Part shown: in pieces, positions 25,922 to 35,082 of the stretch
How the letters are laid out: the number at the start of each line of letters is the position of its first letter
Position numbering within the stretch: the first letter of the stretch is position 1
NCBI RefSeq assembly: GCF_022919135.1
Contig: NZ_CP095049.1
Span: 5,150,501 to 5,214,500, forward strand
Reading direction: 5' to 3'
Length of the DNA: 64,000 nt
Origin: Hymenobacter cellulosivorans
Lineage (GTDB): Bacteria; Bacteroidota; Bacteroidia; Cytophagales; Hymenobacteraceae
Made by a program: the position numbers and the translations under genes
The notes under the pieces: model-generated
What the model saw: the letters and a program-made list of their open reading frames with translations, nothing else
Told to the model about the DNA's origin: nothing
The model's database searches: none

Positions 25922-28900
25922 ATGCGAACAACTTTACTACGCAGCTTCCTACTACTGCTTTTTCTGGTCGGGCTGGCCGCGGCCCCGGCGGCGGCATCCC
26001 ACCTGGTGGGCGGGGAAATGAATTATAAATATCTGGATGCCAATGGCTCGGCGGCCACGCCCTTCCGCTACCGGATTACGGTGCTGCTCTATATCAACTG
26101 GGAGTGTACCAACTCGACGGACCTTTCCAACGTGCCGGACGGGCGTTGCAATATCTTCGTCAACATCTATAACAAGCAGAACAGCAGCCGCATCAACAGC
26201 GGGCAGGCCGCGCAGGGCTTCAACTGCAACCAGGTGACCTGCGCCGGCCGGCCCGCCCAGGTCGATAACCAGCCCCAGGGCTCGTTCCGGCTGCCGCGCA
26301 TCTCAAACCCCTCCATTACCCCTCCCCTACCCGGGGGCTGCACCCTGCCCGGCGGCCCGCCGCCGCCCGTGCGCCTGTGCCGCTACGAAGCCATTGTGGA
26401 ACTGCCCACGTCCGCCAGCGGCTACTACGTGGTGTATACTGATGGCACGCGCAACCGCTCCATCAACAACCTGCTGCAGCCCGACAACCAGAACCAGACC
26501 ATTTACGTGGACATGGCGCCCGCGCTGCTGCCCAACAACTCGCCGACTTTCTCGGATACGGCCGTGGTGGTTATCTGCCAGGGAGACACCAGCATTGTGG
26601 TCAACAACGCGGTAGACCTGGATGGGGACCGGCTCATTTACAGCTTTAGCACGCCCTACAACATTACGGGTGCCATCGGCGGGCCACCTACTACCACTTT
26701 TACCCCTCCACCACCCAGCGTGACCTACATTTCGGGCTATTCGGCCACGGCGCCGTTTGGACCTGGGGCGGGCAATTACGCCTTTCTCAACGCCAGCAAC
26801 GGCCTGAGCCGCTACGCCACTGCCCAGCAGGGCCGTTTCGTGGTGGCCGTCGAAGTCAAGGAATTCCGCCGAATCAACGGCAACGAGGTGTTGATTGGCT
26901 CTACCAGGCGCGAAATCCAGCTGGTTTCCCGAACCTGCCAACCCAACCAGGCCCCGCAGTTTACGGCGGCCACGCTGGCCAACAAGGTCTTTACCATTGA
27001 GGAAGGCGAAACCCTGAACTTTACCCTGGCCGCCACCGACCCCGATGGCAACCCCATCAACCTGAAAGTAAACAGCGTGCTGCTGGACGGCGCCGGGGCC
27101 TTCGACGCTAGCTTTAACGGGAACCAGGGCGTAGTGCAACCGGGTAACCCTACCGGCAGCGCGACGGTGACGGGCAACGGCGGCAGCGTCAGCGGCCTGT
27201 TCAGCTTCAACTCCCGCTGCGGCAACAGCCGGAGTACGCTCTACGACGTGGTGGTGACGGCCACCGACCAGGCCTGCGGAGCCAAAAGCGTGGCCGACGT
27301 TTTTCAGATTCGGGTAAACCGCGCCGCCGGCCCTACCGGCATTGAGGGCGACATCACCATTTGTGACCAAGGCCAGGCCAGTACCTATACCGCTTCGGGG
27401 CCCACGCCGGCTTCCTACCTGTGGAAAGTGCGGGGCGGCGCTATTCAGGGTTCCAACTCCGGCCGCTCGGTGCAGGTGCGCTGGAATACCACCGGCGCCG
27501 GCCGGATTACCCTGCAAGGCGTTTCGGCCCTGGGCTGCGCCACCGACTCGGTGTTCCGGCAAGTCGACATCCGGCCGGGCAGCGCCCTGGCCGTGACGCC
27601 CACCAGCGCCGCTATCTGCCCGGGCTCCTCGACTACGCTAACGGCCAGCGGCGCCTCTTCCTATACCTGGACCGGCGGCAACCAGTCCGCTACCGGGCCT
27701 ACCATCACCGTGGCGCCCACCCAAACCACGACCTACACCGTGACCAGCACCGACGGCGTGTGTACCACCGCGCGGCAGGTAACGGTGACGGTAAACCCAG
27801 CGGCGGTGGCCAACGCCGGCGCCGACGTGGCCGCTTGCTCGGGCGAGGCCAAGACGCTGGGCTCGGCGGCCTTGACGGGCTATACCTACCAGTGGAGCCC
27901 GGCTACCGGGCTAAGCAGCGCTACCGCCGCCCAGCCCACATTTCAACTCCCCAACACTGGTACTACGGCCCAGCAGCTGACCTATACCCTCACCGCCACT
28001 ACGGCCCAGGGCTGCACCGCTACCGACGTGGTAGTCGTGACCTTGAATCCGGCGGCCGTGGCCAATGCGGGCACCAACAAAACCATCTGCTCGGGCGGCT
28101 CGGCGGTGCTTGGGTCCGCGGCCGACGGTTTGTCGGGCCGGACCTACCAGTGGAGTCCGGTTACCGGGCTGGACAACCCAACTTCTTTGTCGCCCACGGT
28201 TACGCTAACCAACACCGGAACTGCACCGCAGACTATACGCTACACCCTGACGGTTACGACCAATCAGCTGTGCTCAACCTCGGCTTTTGTGGATGTGACG
28301 GTAAACCCGGCGGCCGTGGCCAACGCCGGCGCCGACGTGGCCGCTTGCTCGGGCGAGGCCAAGACGCTGGGCTCGGCGGCCTTGACGGGCTATACTTACC
28401 AGTGGAGCCCGGCTACCGGCCTAAGCACCACTACCGCCGCCCAGCCTACATTCCAACTCCCCAACCCCGGCACCACGGCCCAGCAGCTGACCTATACGCT
28501 CACCGCTACCACGGCCGAAGGCTGCACGGCCACCGATGTGGTAGTGGTAACGCTGAACCCGGCGGCCGTAGCTGACGCCGGTACCAACAAAACCTTCTGC
28601 TCGGGCGGCTCGGCAATACTCGGCAATGCGGCCAGCGCCGTCGCTGGCAGCACGTATCTGTGGAGCCCGGCCACCGGCCTGAGTAGCACCTCGGCCGTGG
28701 CGCCCACTGTCACGCTGACCAACACGACTTCGGCTCCTATTACCACGACCTACACCCTGCGCGTGACCACCAACCAGGGTTGTACCGATACCAAAACCGT
28801 AACGGTGACGGTAAACCCGGCAGCCGTGGCCAACGCCGGTGCCGACGTGGCCGCTTGCTCGGGCGAGGCCAAGACGCTGGGCTCGGCGGCCTTGACGGGC

Positions 28901-31180
28901 TATACCTACCAGTGGAACCCGGCTACCGGGCTAAGCAGCGCTACCGCCGCCCAGCCCACATTTCAACTCCCCAACACTGGTACTACGGCCCAGCAGCTGA
29001 CCTATACCCTCACCGCTACCACGGCCCAGGGCTGCACCGCTACCGACATAGTAGTTGTGACTCTGAATCCGGCCGCCGTGGCCAATGCCGGTGCTGATGC
29101 CGCACGCTGCGACGGGCAGAAAGTAACGCTGGGCACCCCGGCGCTGGCGGGCTATACCTACCAGTGGGCCCCGGCTACCGGCCTGAGCAATGCCGCAGCG
29201 GCCCGCCCCGAGCTGACGGCCGTCAATACAACCCAGAGCCCGATTACCCTGACCTACACCGTCACGGCTACGACGGCGGCCGGCTGCACCCAGACCGACC
29301 AGGTAGTGGTAACCGTTAATCCCCGCCCGCTCATCGACAACATCCGGGGCGCGGCCTCCGTCTGCCCTACCATTCAGGGCGTGGTGTATAGCATCCAGAA
29401 CCCACGCAGCACCGAGTACCGCTGGACCGTGGTGGGCGGCACTATCACCAGCGGCGACGGGACGGCCAGCATTACCGTCAACTGGGGCGCGGCCAACGCC
29501 AATGCCAGCGTGCGGGCCTTTGCCCGCAACCAGTTTCAGTGCGACTCCGACCCGGTGACCTTCCCGGTGGTTATCAATCAGCGCCTGGATACTGAAACGC
29601 CCCAGGGCCCCACCAGCGTGTGCTTAGCTGACGGCCCGTACACCTACTCGGTGGCTCCTACCACGGGCTCTATCTACGCCTGGCAGATTACCGGGGGCAC
29701 CCAGATCAGCACCGGCCCCGGCACGGTGCAGGTGCAGTGGAACGGTCCGGGTACCGGCACTATCACAGTAACAGAAACCAGCAACCCCCAGGGCGGCCCC
29801 ATCACCTGCTTCGGTCAGAGCCAGGCTCTAAGCGTGACCATTCTGCCTTCGCCCGCCGCCAACCTGGCTATTGCCGGCCCCGACCGTTTCTGTTTGAGCG
29901 GCACCTTCACGCTGCCGGGGGCGCCTACTTCCTCCTATGTCTTTACCGTGGATGGGGCACCAGTAGTCAGCCCCAACAACACGGTAACTATTTCTGTGAG
30001 CCCGCCCGGCACGTATACTCTCACGGCTCAGGAAACCAATACCAGCGGCTGCGCCGGCCCCATTTACACCAAGCAGTTCATTGTCGACCCGCTGCCCGTA
30101 GCCAAAGCCATTACCGGCCCCACCAGCATCTGCCCCGGCCCCACGGGCTTTGCCGATCAGCAGTACTCGGTGCCAAATTCGCCGGGCTCGACCTTCAACT
30201 GGGTTGTAACCGACGGCAGCATCGTGAGCGGCAACGGCACCAACACGGTTACCGTCCGCTTCCCGGCTGGCAGCCAGGCCCGCACCATCGCCCTGACTGA
30301 AGTCAGCAGCTTCGGCTGCGAAGGGCCCCGCACGACGCTCACCGTGCGCCCTGATAACGTGAGCATCGCCCTGCGCTCGGCTTCGGTATTGCCCGGCGAC
30401 CGGTCCGTGAGCCTGAGCTTGGCCGTGCCCAACAACGCGGGCAACGCCAACCAGATCCGGGTGCTGCGGCGCGACGCCGGCTCCGCCGGGGCCTTTACCA
30501 CGGTAAGCACGGCGGTTCCCAATACTTCCACCGGCTTCACCGACCCCAGCGCCGACGCCGACGCCCGGGCCTACGACTACCGCGTGGAACTGCTCAACAA
30601 CTGCGGCGCCCTGCTGGCCAGTCAGGAGCACACCACCATCTTCACGACCGCCACCGCTACCGAGGGCAGTAAGGACGGCCGCCAGGAAGGCCGCGTGAAG
30701 GTGAGCTGGACAGCCTACAAGGGCTTCGCGGTTAAGGAATACCAGCTGCTGCGTGCCGCCGGTACCGGCGCTGCCCAAGTGGTAGCCACCGTACCGGGCA
30801 CTACGCTGGAATATGAATTCCCCAGCAGCTCGGCCGGCTTCGACCAGTGCTTCCGGGTACTGGCCGTGAGTGCCGACAACTCGGCCGCCCTGACGTCCTC
30901 CTCCAACGATGCCTGCGTCAACTTCACCAACGACCTGGTATTCTACAACGTCATTACTCCCAACAATGATGGTGTGAACGATGCCTTCTTCGTGCGCAAC
31001 CTGGGCCTGTACGCGGGCTACTCGATGAGCTTTTTCAACCGCTGGGGTAAGGAAGTGTACAAGTCCACGAGCTACACCAACGACTGGAAGGCCGAGCAGC
31101 AGCCCGCCGGCGTGTACTACTACCTGCTTAAGCTGGAAAACGGCAAGTCGTACAAGGGCTGGTTTGAGGTGGTCAAGTAA
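25922..31180 (+). CDS. Giant T9SS adhesin-like protein with CHU_C terminal domain
   Basis: A 1752-residue protein with a signal peptide (SFLLLLFLVGLAAAPAAA). The N-terminal 450 residues contain LVGGEMNYKYLD, common at the start of Bacteroidota gliding-motility-associated surface proteins. Then come repeated Ig/PKD-like modules of about 85 residues (xVTVNPAAVANAG, TYQWSPATGLS, LTYTLTATTAxGC), further PKD-like modules, a fibronectin-like region, and a type B sorting domain from about 1665 (ITPNNDGVND, FFNRWGKEVY, PAGVYYYLLKL). Type B tails usually target the protein for T9SS export without cleavage of an A-type signal. It follows the previous cargo gene by 80 bp on the same strand. Confidence 0.93.
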   Translation: MRTTLLRSFLLLLFLVGLAAAPAAASHLVGGEMNYKYLDANGSAATPFRYRITVLLYINWECTNSTDLSNVPDGRCNIFVNIYNKQNSSRINSGQAAQGFNCNQVTCAGRPAQVDNQPQGSFRLPRISNPSITPPLPGGCTLPGGPPPPVRLCRYEAIVELPTSASGYYVVYTDGTRNRSINNLLQPDNQNQTIYVDMAPALLPNNSPTFSDTAVVVICQGDTSIVVNNAVDLDGDRLIYSFSTPYNITGAIGGPPTTTFTPPPPSVTYISGYSATAPFGPGAGNYAFLNASNGLSRYATAQQGRFVVAVEVKEFRRINGNEVLIGSTRREIQLVSRTCQPNQAPQFTAATLANKVFTIEEGETLNFTLAATDPDGNPINLKVNSVLLDGAGAFDASFNGNQGVVQPGNPTGSATVTGNGGSVSGLFSFNSRCGNSRSTLYDVVVTATDQACGAKSVADVFQIRVNRAAGPTGIEGDITICDQGQASTYTASGPTPASYLWKVRGGAIQGSNSGRSVQVRWNTTGAGRITLQGVSALGCATDSVFRQVDIRPGSALAVTPTSAAICPGSSTTLTASGASSYTWTGGNQSATGPTITVAPTQTTTYTVTSTDGVCTTARQVTVTVNPAAVANAGADVAACSGEAKTLGSAALTGYTYQWSPATGLSSATAAQPTFQLPNTGTTAQQLTYTLTATTAQGCTATDVVVVTLNPAAVANAGTNKTICSGGSAVLGSAADGLSGRTYQWSPVTGLDNPTSLSPTVTLTNTGTAPQTIRYTLTVTTNQLCSTSAFVDVTVNPAAVANAGADVAACSGEAKTLGSAALTGYTYQWSPATGLSTTTAAQPTFQLPNPGTTAQQLTYTLTATTAEGCTATDVVVVTLNPAAVADAGTNKTFCSGGSAILGNAASAVAGSTYLWSPATGLSSTSAVAPTVTLTNTTSAPITTTYTLRVTTNQGCTDTKTVTVTVNPAAVANAGADVAACSGEAKTLGSAALTGYTYQWNPATGLSSATAAQPTFQLPNTGTTAQQLTYTLTATTAQGCTATDIVVVTLNPAAVANAGADAARCDGQKVTLGTPALAGYTYQWAPATGLSNAAAARPELTAVNTTQSPITLTYTVTATTAAGCTQTDQVVVTVNPRPLIDNIRGAASVCPTIQGVVYSIQNPRSTEYRWTVVGGTITSGDGTASITVNWGAANANASVRAFARNQFQCDSDPVTFPVVINQRLDTETPQGPTSVCLADGPYTYSVAPTTGSIYAWQITGGTQISTGPGTVQVQWNGPGTGTITVTETSNPQGGPITCFGQSQALSVTILPSPAANLAIAGPDRFCLSGTFTLPGAPTSSYVFTVDGAPVVSPNNTVTISVSPPGTYTLTAQETNTSGCAGPIYTKQFIVDPLPVAKAITGPTSICPGPTGFADQQYSVPNSPGSTFNWVVTDGSIVSGNGTNTVTVRFPAGSQARTIALTEVSSFGCEGPRTTLTVRPDNVSIALRSASVLPGDRSVSLSLAVPNNAGNANQIRVLRRDAGSAGAFTTVSTAVPNTSTGFTDPSADADARAYDYRVELLNNCGALLASQEHTTIFTTATATEGSKDGRQEGRVKVSWTAYKGFAVKEYQLLRAAGTGAAQVVATVPGTTLEYEFPSSSAGFDQCFRVLAVSADNSAALTSSSNDACVNFTNDLVFYNVITPNNDGVNDAFFVRNLGLYAGYSMSFFNRWGKEVYKSTSYTNDWKAEQQPAGVYYYLLKLENGKSYKGWFEVVK
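27795..29070 (+). repeat. Near-identical 0.5-kb tandem repeats inside the adhesin gene
   Basis: A module beginning AACCC(G/A)GC(G)GCGGTGGCC starts near 27795, 28303 and 28813, about 510 bp apart. Each unit consists of one highly conserved Ig-like module and one more variable one. Copies 1 and 3 share synonymous choices that copy 2 lacks. Such repeats can expand or contract by recombination. Confidence 0.85.
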
Positions 31181-31201
31181 GGCAACAGCCTATGCCACCT
31201 T

Positions 31202-31237
31202 CGCAAAAGGCTGCCCGGTTGGGCGGCCTTTTTTGCG
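31202..31237 (+). terminator. Terminator of the adhesin gene
   Basis: GC-rich stem GCAAAAGGCTGCCC/GGGCGGCCTTTTTTGC with a T-run, 21 bases after the adhesin stop codon; one internal mismatch. Confidence 0.8.
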
Positions 31238-31270
31238 TTTATCACGCACCGGTCCGCCTACGCCTTGCTG

Positions 31271-31473
31271 CGGACATAGTGATGTCCGCCCCCGGACATT
31301 ACTATGTCCGGCTTATGACATGCCGGGGTTTAGGGTGTGACATACCTATGTCACAGCCGTGACATAGGTATGTCACGTTGCCGAGCTTGGCATGACAGTA
31401 GCGCAAACTGTGTAGTTCGCGTGCTCCGCGCCGTTAGGAGTTGTTCTGGTACGCGAACTACACAGTTCGCGCT
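31271..31473. repeat. Cluster of three palindromic (REP-like) hairpins
   Basis: Hairpin 1: arms 31271-31288 and 31293-31310 around CCCC (CGGACATAGTGATGTCCG, one mismatch). Hairpin 2: arms 31337-31354 and 31359-31376 around AGCC (GTGACATACCTATGTCAC, perfect). Hairpin 3: arms 31400-31422 and 31451-31473 (core ACTGTGTAGTTCGCG, one mismatch) with a 28-base loop. Hairpins 1 and 2 share a GACATA...TATGTC core. They lie between the adhesin gene and rlmD. Confidence 0.85.
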
Positions 31474-31623
31474 ATTGACCGATGATCGACACTCTTGCCC
31501 AACAGTTTTAAAATCGTCCCGTCGATTTAGGGAAGGCGGCCCGATTTGGCCCCGCCCCGGGGCCGTCCACAAAATCCGACTAATCCGCAAAATCCGTCCT
31601 AATCCGTGGTTACCTTTGCCCTC

Positions 31624-33030
31624 GTGAGGAAATCGAAAAAATACCCGGCGGAAACGCTCCGCGAAATTGAAATCACCGACATGGTGGCCGAGGGCAAATG
31701 CCTGGTGCGGCACAACAACTTAGTCATCTTCGTGACGGGCGTGGCCCCCGGCGACGTGGTGGATTTGCGCATCACCCGCGCCAAAAAGAGCTTCCTGGAA
31801 GCCGTACCCACCCACTTCCATAAGTACTCCGACCTGCGCGTGGAGCCCTTCTGCCAGCACTTCGGCACCTGCGGGGGCTGCAAGTGGCAGCACCTGGGCT
31901 ACGACACCCAGCTCAAGTTCAAGCAGCAGCAGGTGCAGGACAACCTGCAGCGCATCGGCAAGGTGGCCCTGCCCGAGTTGGAGCCCATTCAGCACTCCCC
32001 GGCCCTGCAGTACTACCGCAACAAGCTCGAATACACCTTCAGCCACAACGGCTGGCTAACCAACGAGCAGATTCAGGCCGGCGAGCAGATCGAGCGGCGG
32101 GTGCTGGGCTTCCACACCCCGGCCCGCTTCGACAAAATCATCGACGTGCAGCACTGCTGGCTGCAACCCAACCCCTCGAACCAGATCCGGCTGGCCATCC
32201 GCAACTACGCCCTGGAGCACGACTTGCCCTTCAACAACCTCGTAACCCAGGAAGGCTTCCTGCGCAACCTCATCATCCGCACGGCCAACACCGGCGACCT
32301 GATGGTGATTCTGCAGTGCTACTACGCCCACGAGGCCCTGTTCCCGCTGCTGGATTTCGTGCAGGAGAAGTTTCCCGAAATCACCTCGCTCAACTACGTG
32401 CTCAACAACAAGGGCAACGAAACCTTCCACGACCTGGACGTGGTCTGCTACAAGGGCGAGCCCCATATTCACGAGCAGATGGAGGATTTGCGCTTCCGGG
32501 TGGGGCCCAAGTCGTTCTACCAGACCAACTCCGAGGGGGCCTATAACCTGTATAAGCTCACCCGCGAGTTTGCCCAGCTCACCGGCTCCGAGCTGGTGTA
32601 CGACCTCTACACCGGCGCCGGCACCATTGCCAACTTCGTAGCCCGCCAGGCCCGGCACGTGGTGGGCGTGGAGTACGTGGAGTCGGCGGTAAAAGACGCC
32701 TACATCAACTCCGAAATCAACGGCGTAACCAACACCGAGTTCTACGCCGGCGACATGAAGGACGTGCTCAACGCCGAGTTCATCCAGAAGCACGGCCGCC
32801 CCGACGTGGTCATCACCGACCCGCCCCGGGCCGGCATGCACCCCGACGTGGTAGCCCGCCTGCTCGAAATGCGCGCCCCCCGCATCGTCTACGTCAGCTG
32901 CAACCCCGCCACCCAGGCCCGGGACCTGGAAATGCTCGACGAGGCGTATTCGGTAACCCGCGTGCGGCCGGTGGACATGTTCCCCCACACCCACCACGTG
33001 GAAAATGTGGTGCTGCTAGAGTTGAAGTAA
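31624..33030 (+). CDS. rlmD: 23S rRNA (uracil-1939-C5)-methyltransferase RlmD
   Basis: Methylates U1939 of 23S rRNA (or a closely related uridine) with SAM. The GTG at 31624 starts RKSKKYPAETLREIEI; an upstream GTG at 31606 is less convincing. An N-terminal TRAM domain (VAEGKCLVRHNNLVIFV) is followed by iron-sulfur cysteines Cys77, Cys83 and Cys86 (CQHFGTCGGCKW) with a fourth Cys near 178 (DVQHCWL). The SAM domain has YDLYTGAGTIANF, then DPPRAGMHP, then the catalytic VSCNPATQARDL and the terminal HTHHVENV. The 468-residue length fits the Bacteroidota RlmD/RumA group. Paralogous RlmCD-type activity cannot be excluded. Confidence 0.93.
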   Translation: MRKSKKYPAETLREIEITDMVAEGKCLVRHNNLVIFVTGVAPGDVVDLRITRAKKSFLEAVPTHFHKYSDLRVEPFCQHFGTCGGCKWQHLGYDTQLKFKQQQVQDNLQRIGKVALPELEPIQHSPALQYYRNKLEYTFSHNGWLTNEQIQAGEQIERRVLGFHTPARFDKIIDVQHCWLQPNPSNQIRLAIRNYALEHDLPFNNLVTQEGFLRNLIIRTANTGDLMVILQCYYAHEALFPLLDFVQEKFPEITSLNYVLNNKGNETFHDLDVVCYKGEPHIHEQMEDLRFRVGPKSFYQTNSEGAYNLYKLTREFAQLTGSELVYDLYTGAGTIANFVARQARHVVGVEYVESAVKDAYINSEINGVTNTEFYAGDMKDVLNAEFIQKHGRPDVVITDPPRAGMHPDVVARLLEMRAPRIVYVSCNPATQARDLEMLDEAYSVTRVRPVDMFPHTHHVENVVLLELK

Positions 33031-33052
33031 GCTATGTGTTACCCCGAGCAAA

Positions 33053-33433
33053 GTGAATAAACACACCACGACTGATACCCTGGCTGCCCTGGACTTTACA
33101 GAACCGCCCGTGCTGCAGAACATAATGTTTGCTGGGGATGGTGGCACTGTAGCACTTGCGCTCCGCGACGGTAGCTCGAAGCTGTTCAGCATTTATTTCT
33201 GGCAGACGGTATTTCTGGAGAAGCGTGCCCATAACAACACCCCTGGCAGCTTCACGCTGGATGGGCAGGAGGTTGCTATTCGCTCGGCTGCTGAAGCAAC
33301 CCTCTTAGCTGCTTTAAAGAAAATGGACCTTAGCCAAAGGGACATAAGCGAGCAGGAGATAATACAGGAGCGAATTGCCTTTGTCGAATCCCCCGAATAC
33401 CTGCACATTGCGGCCCTGATGGGCCGGATGTAG
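33053..33433 (+). CDS. Hypothetical protein, 126 aa
   Basis: Starts at GTG 33053, 22 bases after rlmD. A soluble protein with a beta-rich first half (TVALALRDGSSKLFSIYFW, GSFTLDGQEVAI) and a charged helical second half (DLSQRDISEQEIIQERI, then SPEYLHIAALMGRM). No signal peptide or metal-binding motif is seen. I do not recognise the family. It is followed 22 bases later by another small gene, so the two may be cotranscribed with rlmD. Confidence 0.65.
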   Translation: MNKHTTTDTLAALDFTEPPVLQNIMFAGDGGTVALALRDGSSKLFSIYFWQTVFLEKRAHNNTPGSFTLDGQEVAIRSAAEATLLAALKKMDLSQRDISEQEIIQERIAFVESPEYLHIAALMGRM

Positions 33434-33455
33434 AACCAGCATACCTCTTTATTCA

Positions 33456-33836
33456 ATGGACTACGCCAACGACCCCGAACTGAACGGCAAATACCTCGGT
33501 ACCATCTCCAAGGATTTTGCCATGGTTTCCGACACCATTATGGAAGCTTCTTCCCAGGTGCGGAAGATGGACATTTCGAAATACCCGATTTTCATCTTCG
33601 CCAAGCGCGAAATTCCCCTGGGCAGCCTGTTGGTCAATGCCGACGAGGCCAACCTGGAGTGGCACGTGTTTGCCTCCTACCTGGAGCTGTTCGTGCAGCA
33701 GGGCATCGTGGGCCAGGAGGGCATCGAAGCCTTCGAGCAGACCTACAAAGACCCCAACGAGTACTGCTGCCTCTTCGTGCTCGACGAAGACTTTACCAAC
33801 TTCGTCTTCATTCCCTACCCGAAGATTAAGCAGTAG
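33456..33836 (+). CDS. Conserved hypothetical protein, 126 aa
   Basis: An acidic soluble 126-residue protein (YLGTISKDFAMVSDTIMEAS, YPIFIFAKREIPLGSLLVN, EWHVFASYLELFVQQGIV, CCLFVLDEDFTNFVFIPYP). The alternating strand/helix pattern and lack of export signals suggest a small cytosolic domain. Proteins of this type occur widely in Bacteroidota without a known function. It lies just before a terminator and convergent with panE. Confidence 0.8.
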   Translation: MDYANDPELNGKYLGTISKDFAMVSDTIMEASSQVRKMDISKYPIFIFAKREIPLGSLLVNADEANLEWHVFASYLELFVQQGIVGQEGIEAFEQTYKDPNEYCCLFVLDEDFTNFVFIPYPKIKQ

Positions 33837-33852
33837 TCACCCCTGCAGTGGC

Positions 33853-33894
33853 AGAAGGTCATGTTGAGCAAGGCTTGGCATGACCTTCTTTTTT
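33853..33894 (+). terminator. Terminator between convergent genes
   Basis: Stem AGAAGGTCATG/CATGACCTTCT followed by a T-run to 33894, just before the panE stop codon. The loop contains GAGCAAGGCTTGG. Confidence 0.8.
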
Positions 33895-34885
33895 ATGGCC
33901 TCTCCTGTTCTGCTTGGGCTTGCTGTTGGCCAGGTATGTCCAAAGCCTGAATCTCCTGGTATATCTGCCGGGTTTCCGACACGGATAGCCCCAGGGACTC
34001 TCCATAGGTAAGAATGGCCCCGGCAAACAGCTCCAACTCCGTGCGGGACTTGCCCGACTGTACATCTAGCTGCAGGGAAGTGGGGGTATGGTAGGGAAAG
34101 GTGGCAGCTTTTTGAAAAGTTTGCTCGATGAGGTCCGCGGGCAGAGCAATGCCTTTGGCCTGGGCAATGGCCTGGATTTCCAGCATCAGACTTTGGGCCC
34201 GGGCGCGCAGGGCCGGATCTTCAAGAACTTGTCCAATCGAGCGGTTGTAGCGGGCCGACACCAGCCCAAAGCTGGCAATAAAGAAGAACTTGATCCAGAT
34301 GGCCGGGAAGGCATCGGCCTGGTACTCCAGGTTGATGCCGGCCCCGGTCAGAATCCGCAGCAGCGGCCGGGGGTCAAGGCCGGGGTGCTGGGGGTCTTGG
34401 CCCACGATGATACGGCCCGGGTTGCCGCGGTGCTCTACCACGCCGACGTCGTGCAGGTGGGAAGCCACGTACACGCAGGCGGGCAAAACAATAGCCTGCG
34501 GCAGGGGGCAACGAATCCGGTCATAAATGTCGACTCCATTCATCAGGGGCAGAATTACTGCCCCGGTGGGCAGGGCCGTTTGCAGCTGCCGGCACAACGC
34601 CTCCAGGTCGTACTCCTTTACGCACAAGAGCAGCAAATCCACAGCGCCCAATTCGGCCACGGTTTCGACCACCCGCGCCGGGTGGGCCACAGCATCCGGA
34701 TGCTCGGGGGAAAGCAGCATCAGGCCCCGCGCCTGCACGGCGGCAAAGGTGGCGCCCCGGGCCACGAACGTGACACGAGCGGCAGCCGAGGCAGCGTAAT
34801 GCTGGGCCAGCTTAAAGCCAAAATAGCCGCCGACTCCACCGAGCCCGACGACGGCGAGTTCGGTTGTTTTCTGCTGAAAGGTCAT
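33893..34885 (-). CDS. panE: 2-dehydropantoate 2-reductase (ketopantoate reductase)
   Basis: Reduces ketopantoate to pantoate with NADPH in coenzyme A synthesis. The start is taken at the ATG at 34885 (TFQQKTTELAV), because the Rossmann motif VVGLGGVGGYFGFKLA follows immediately; a longer frame to 34957 is unlikely. Other marks are LLLCVKEYD, LMNGVD, the Lys of the WIKFFF motif, and the C-terminal helical domain with TSLQLDVQSGKSRTELELF. The 330 residues match the family. It is divergent from a LysR-type regulator across a 196-bp gap, which suggests control by that regulator. Family members acting on other 2-keto acids exist. Confidence 0.9.
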   Translation of the reverse strand: MTFQQKTTELAVVGLGGVGGYFGFKLAQHYAASAAARVTFVARGATFAAVQARGLMLLSPEHPDAVAHPARVVETVAELGAVDLLLLCVKEYDLEALCRQLQTALPTGAVILPLMNGVDIYDRIRCPLPQAIVLPACVYVASHLHDVGVVEHRGNPGRIIVGQDPQHPGLDPRPLLRILTGAGINLEYQADAFPAIWIKFFFIASFGLVSARYNRSIGQVLEDPALRARAQSLMLEIQAIAQAKGIALPADLIEQTFQKAATFPYHTPTSLQLDVQSGKSRTELELFAGAILTYGESLGLSVSETRQIYQEIQALDIPGQQQAQAEQERP

Positions 34886-35063
34886 AGGGACACTGAAAAA
34901 GGGGGAAGAAAATTGGCTTTGAAGCCAGTAGAGCAGCTCGTAATTACTCCCATTCATTCACCAGCATGCTGCGGCAAGCCACTTGGTAGAAGGCACTCCG
35001 TGGAGTGAGTGCACAAAGCTAGAGCGGGTATTGATGCAGTCCAATGCCCATAATGCGGCGACT

Positions 35064-35082
35064 GATGCGTTTCTTGCATCAA
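35064..35082. promoter_or_regulatory. Candidate LysR-type operator
   Basis: TGATGC-N7-GCATCA is a dyad of the LysR T-N11-A type that touches the ATG of the regulator gene. A second, wider inverted repeat ATTGATGCA/TGCATCAAT (35030-35038 and 35075-35083) overlaps it. It could mediate autoregulation and control of the divergent panE. Confidence 0.5.

Noticed and set aside
26327..27562. 411-codon open frame on the minus strand
   Set aside because: Antisense shadow of the giant adhesin gene with biased composition and no recognisable domain.
32056..32997. 313-codon open frame on the minus strand
   Set aside because: Antisense to rlmD; the rlmD frame has all catalytic motifs.
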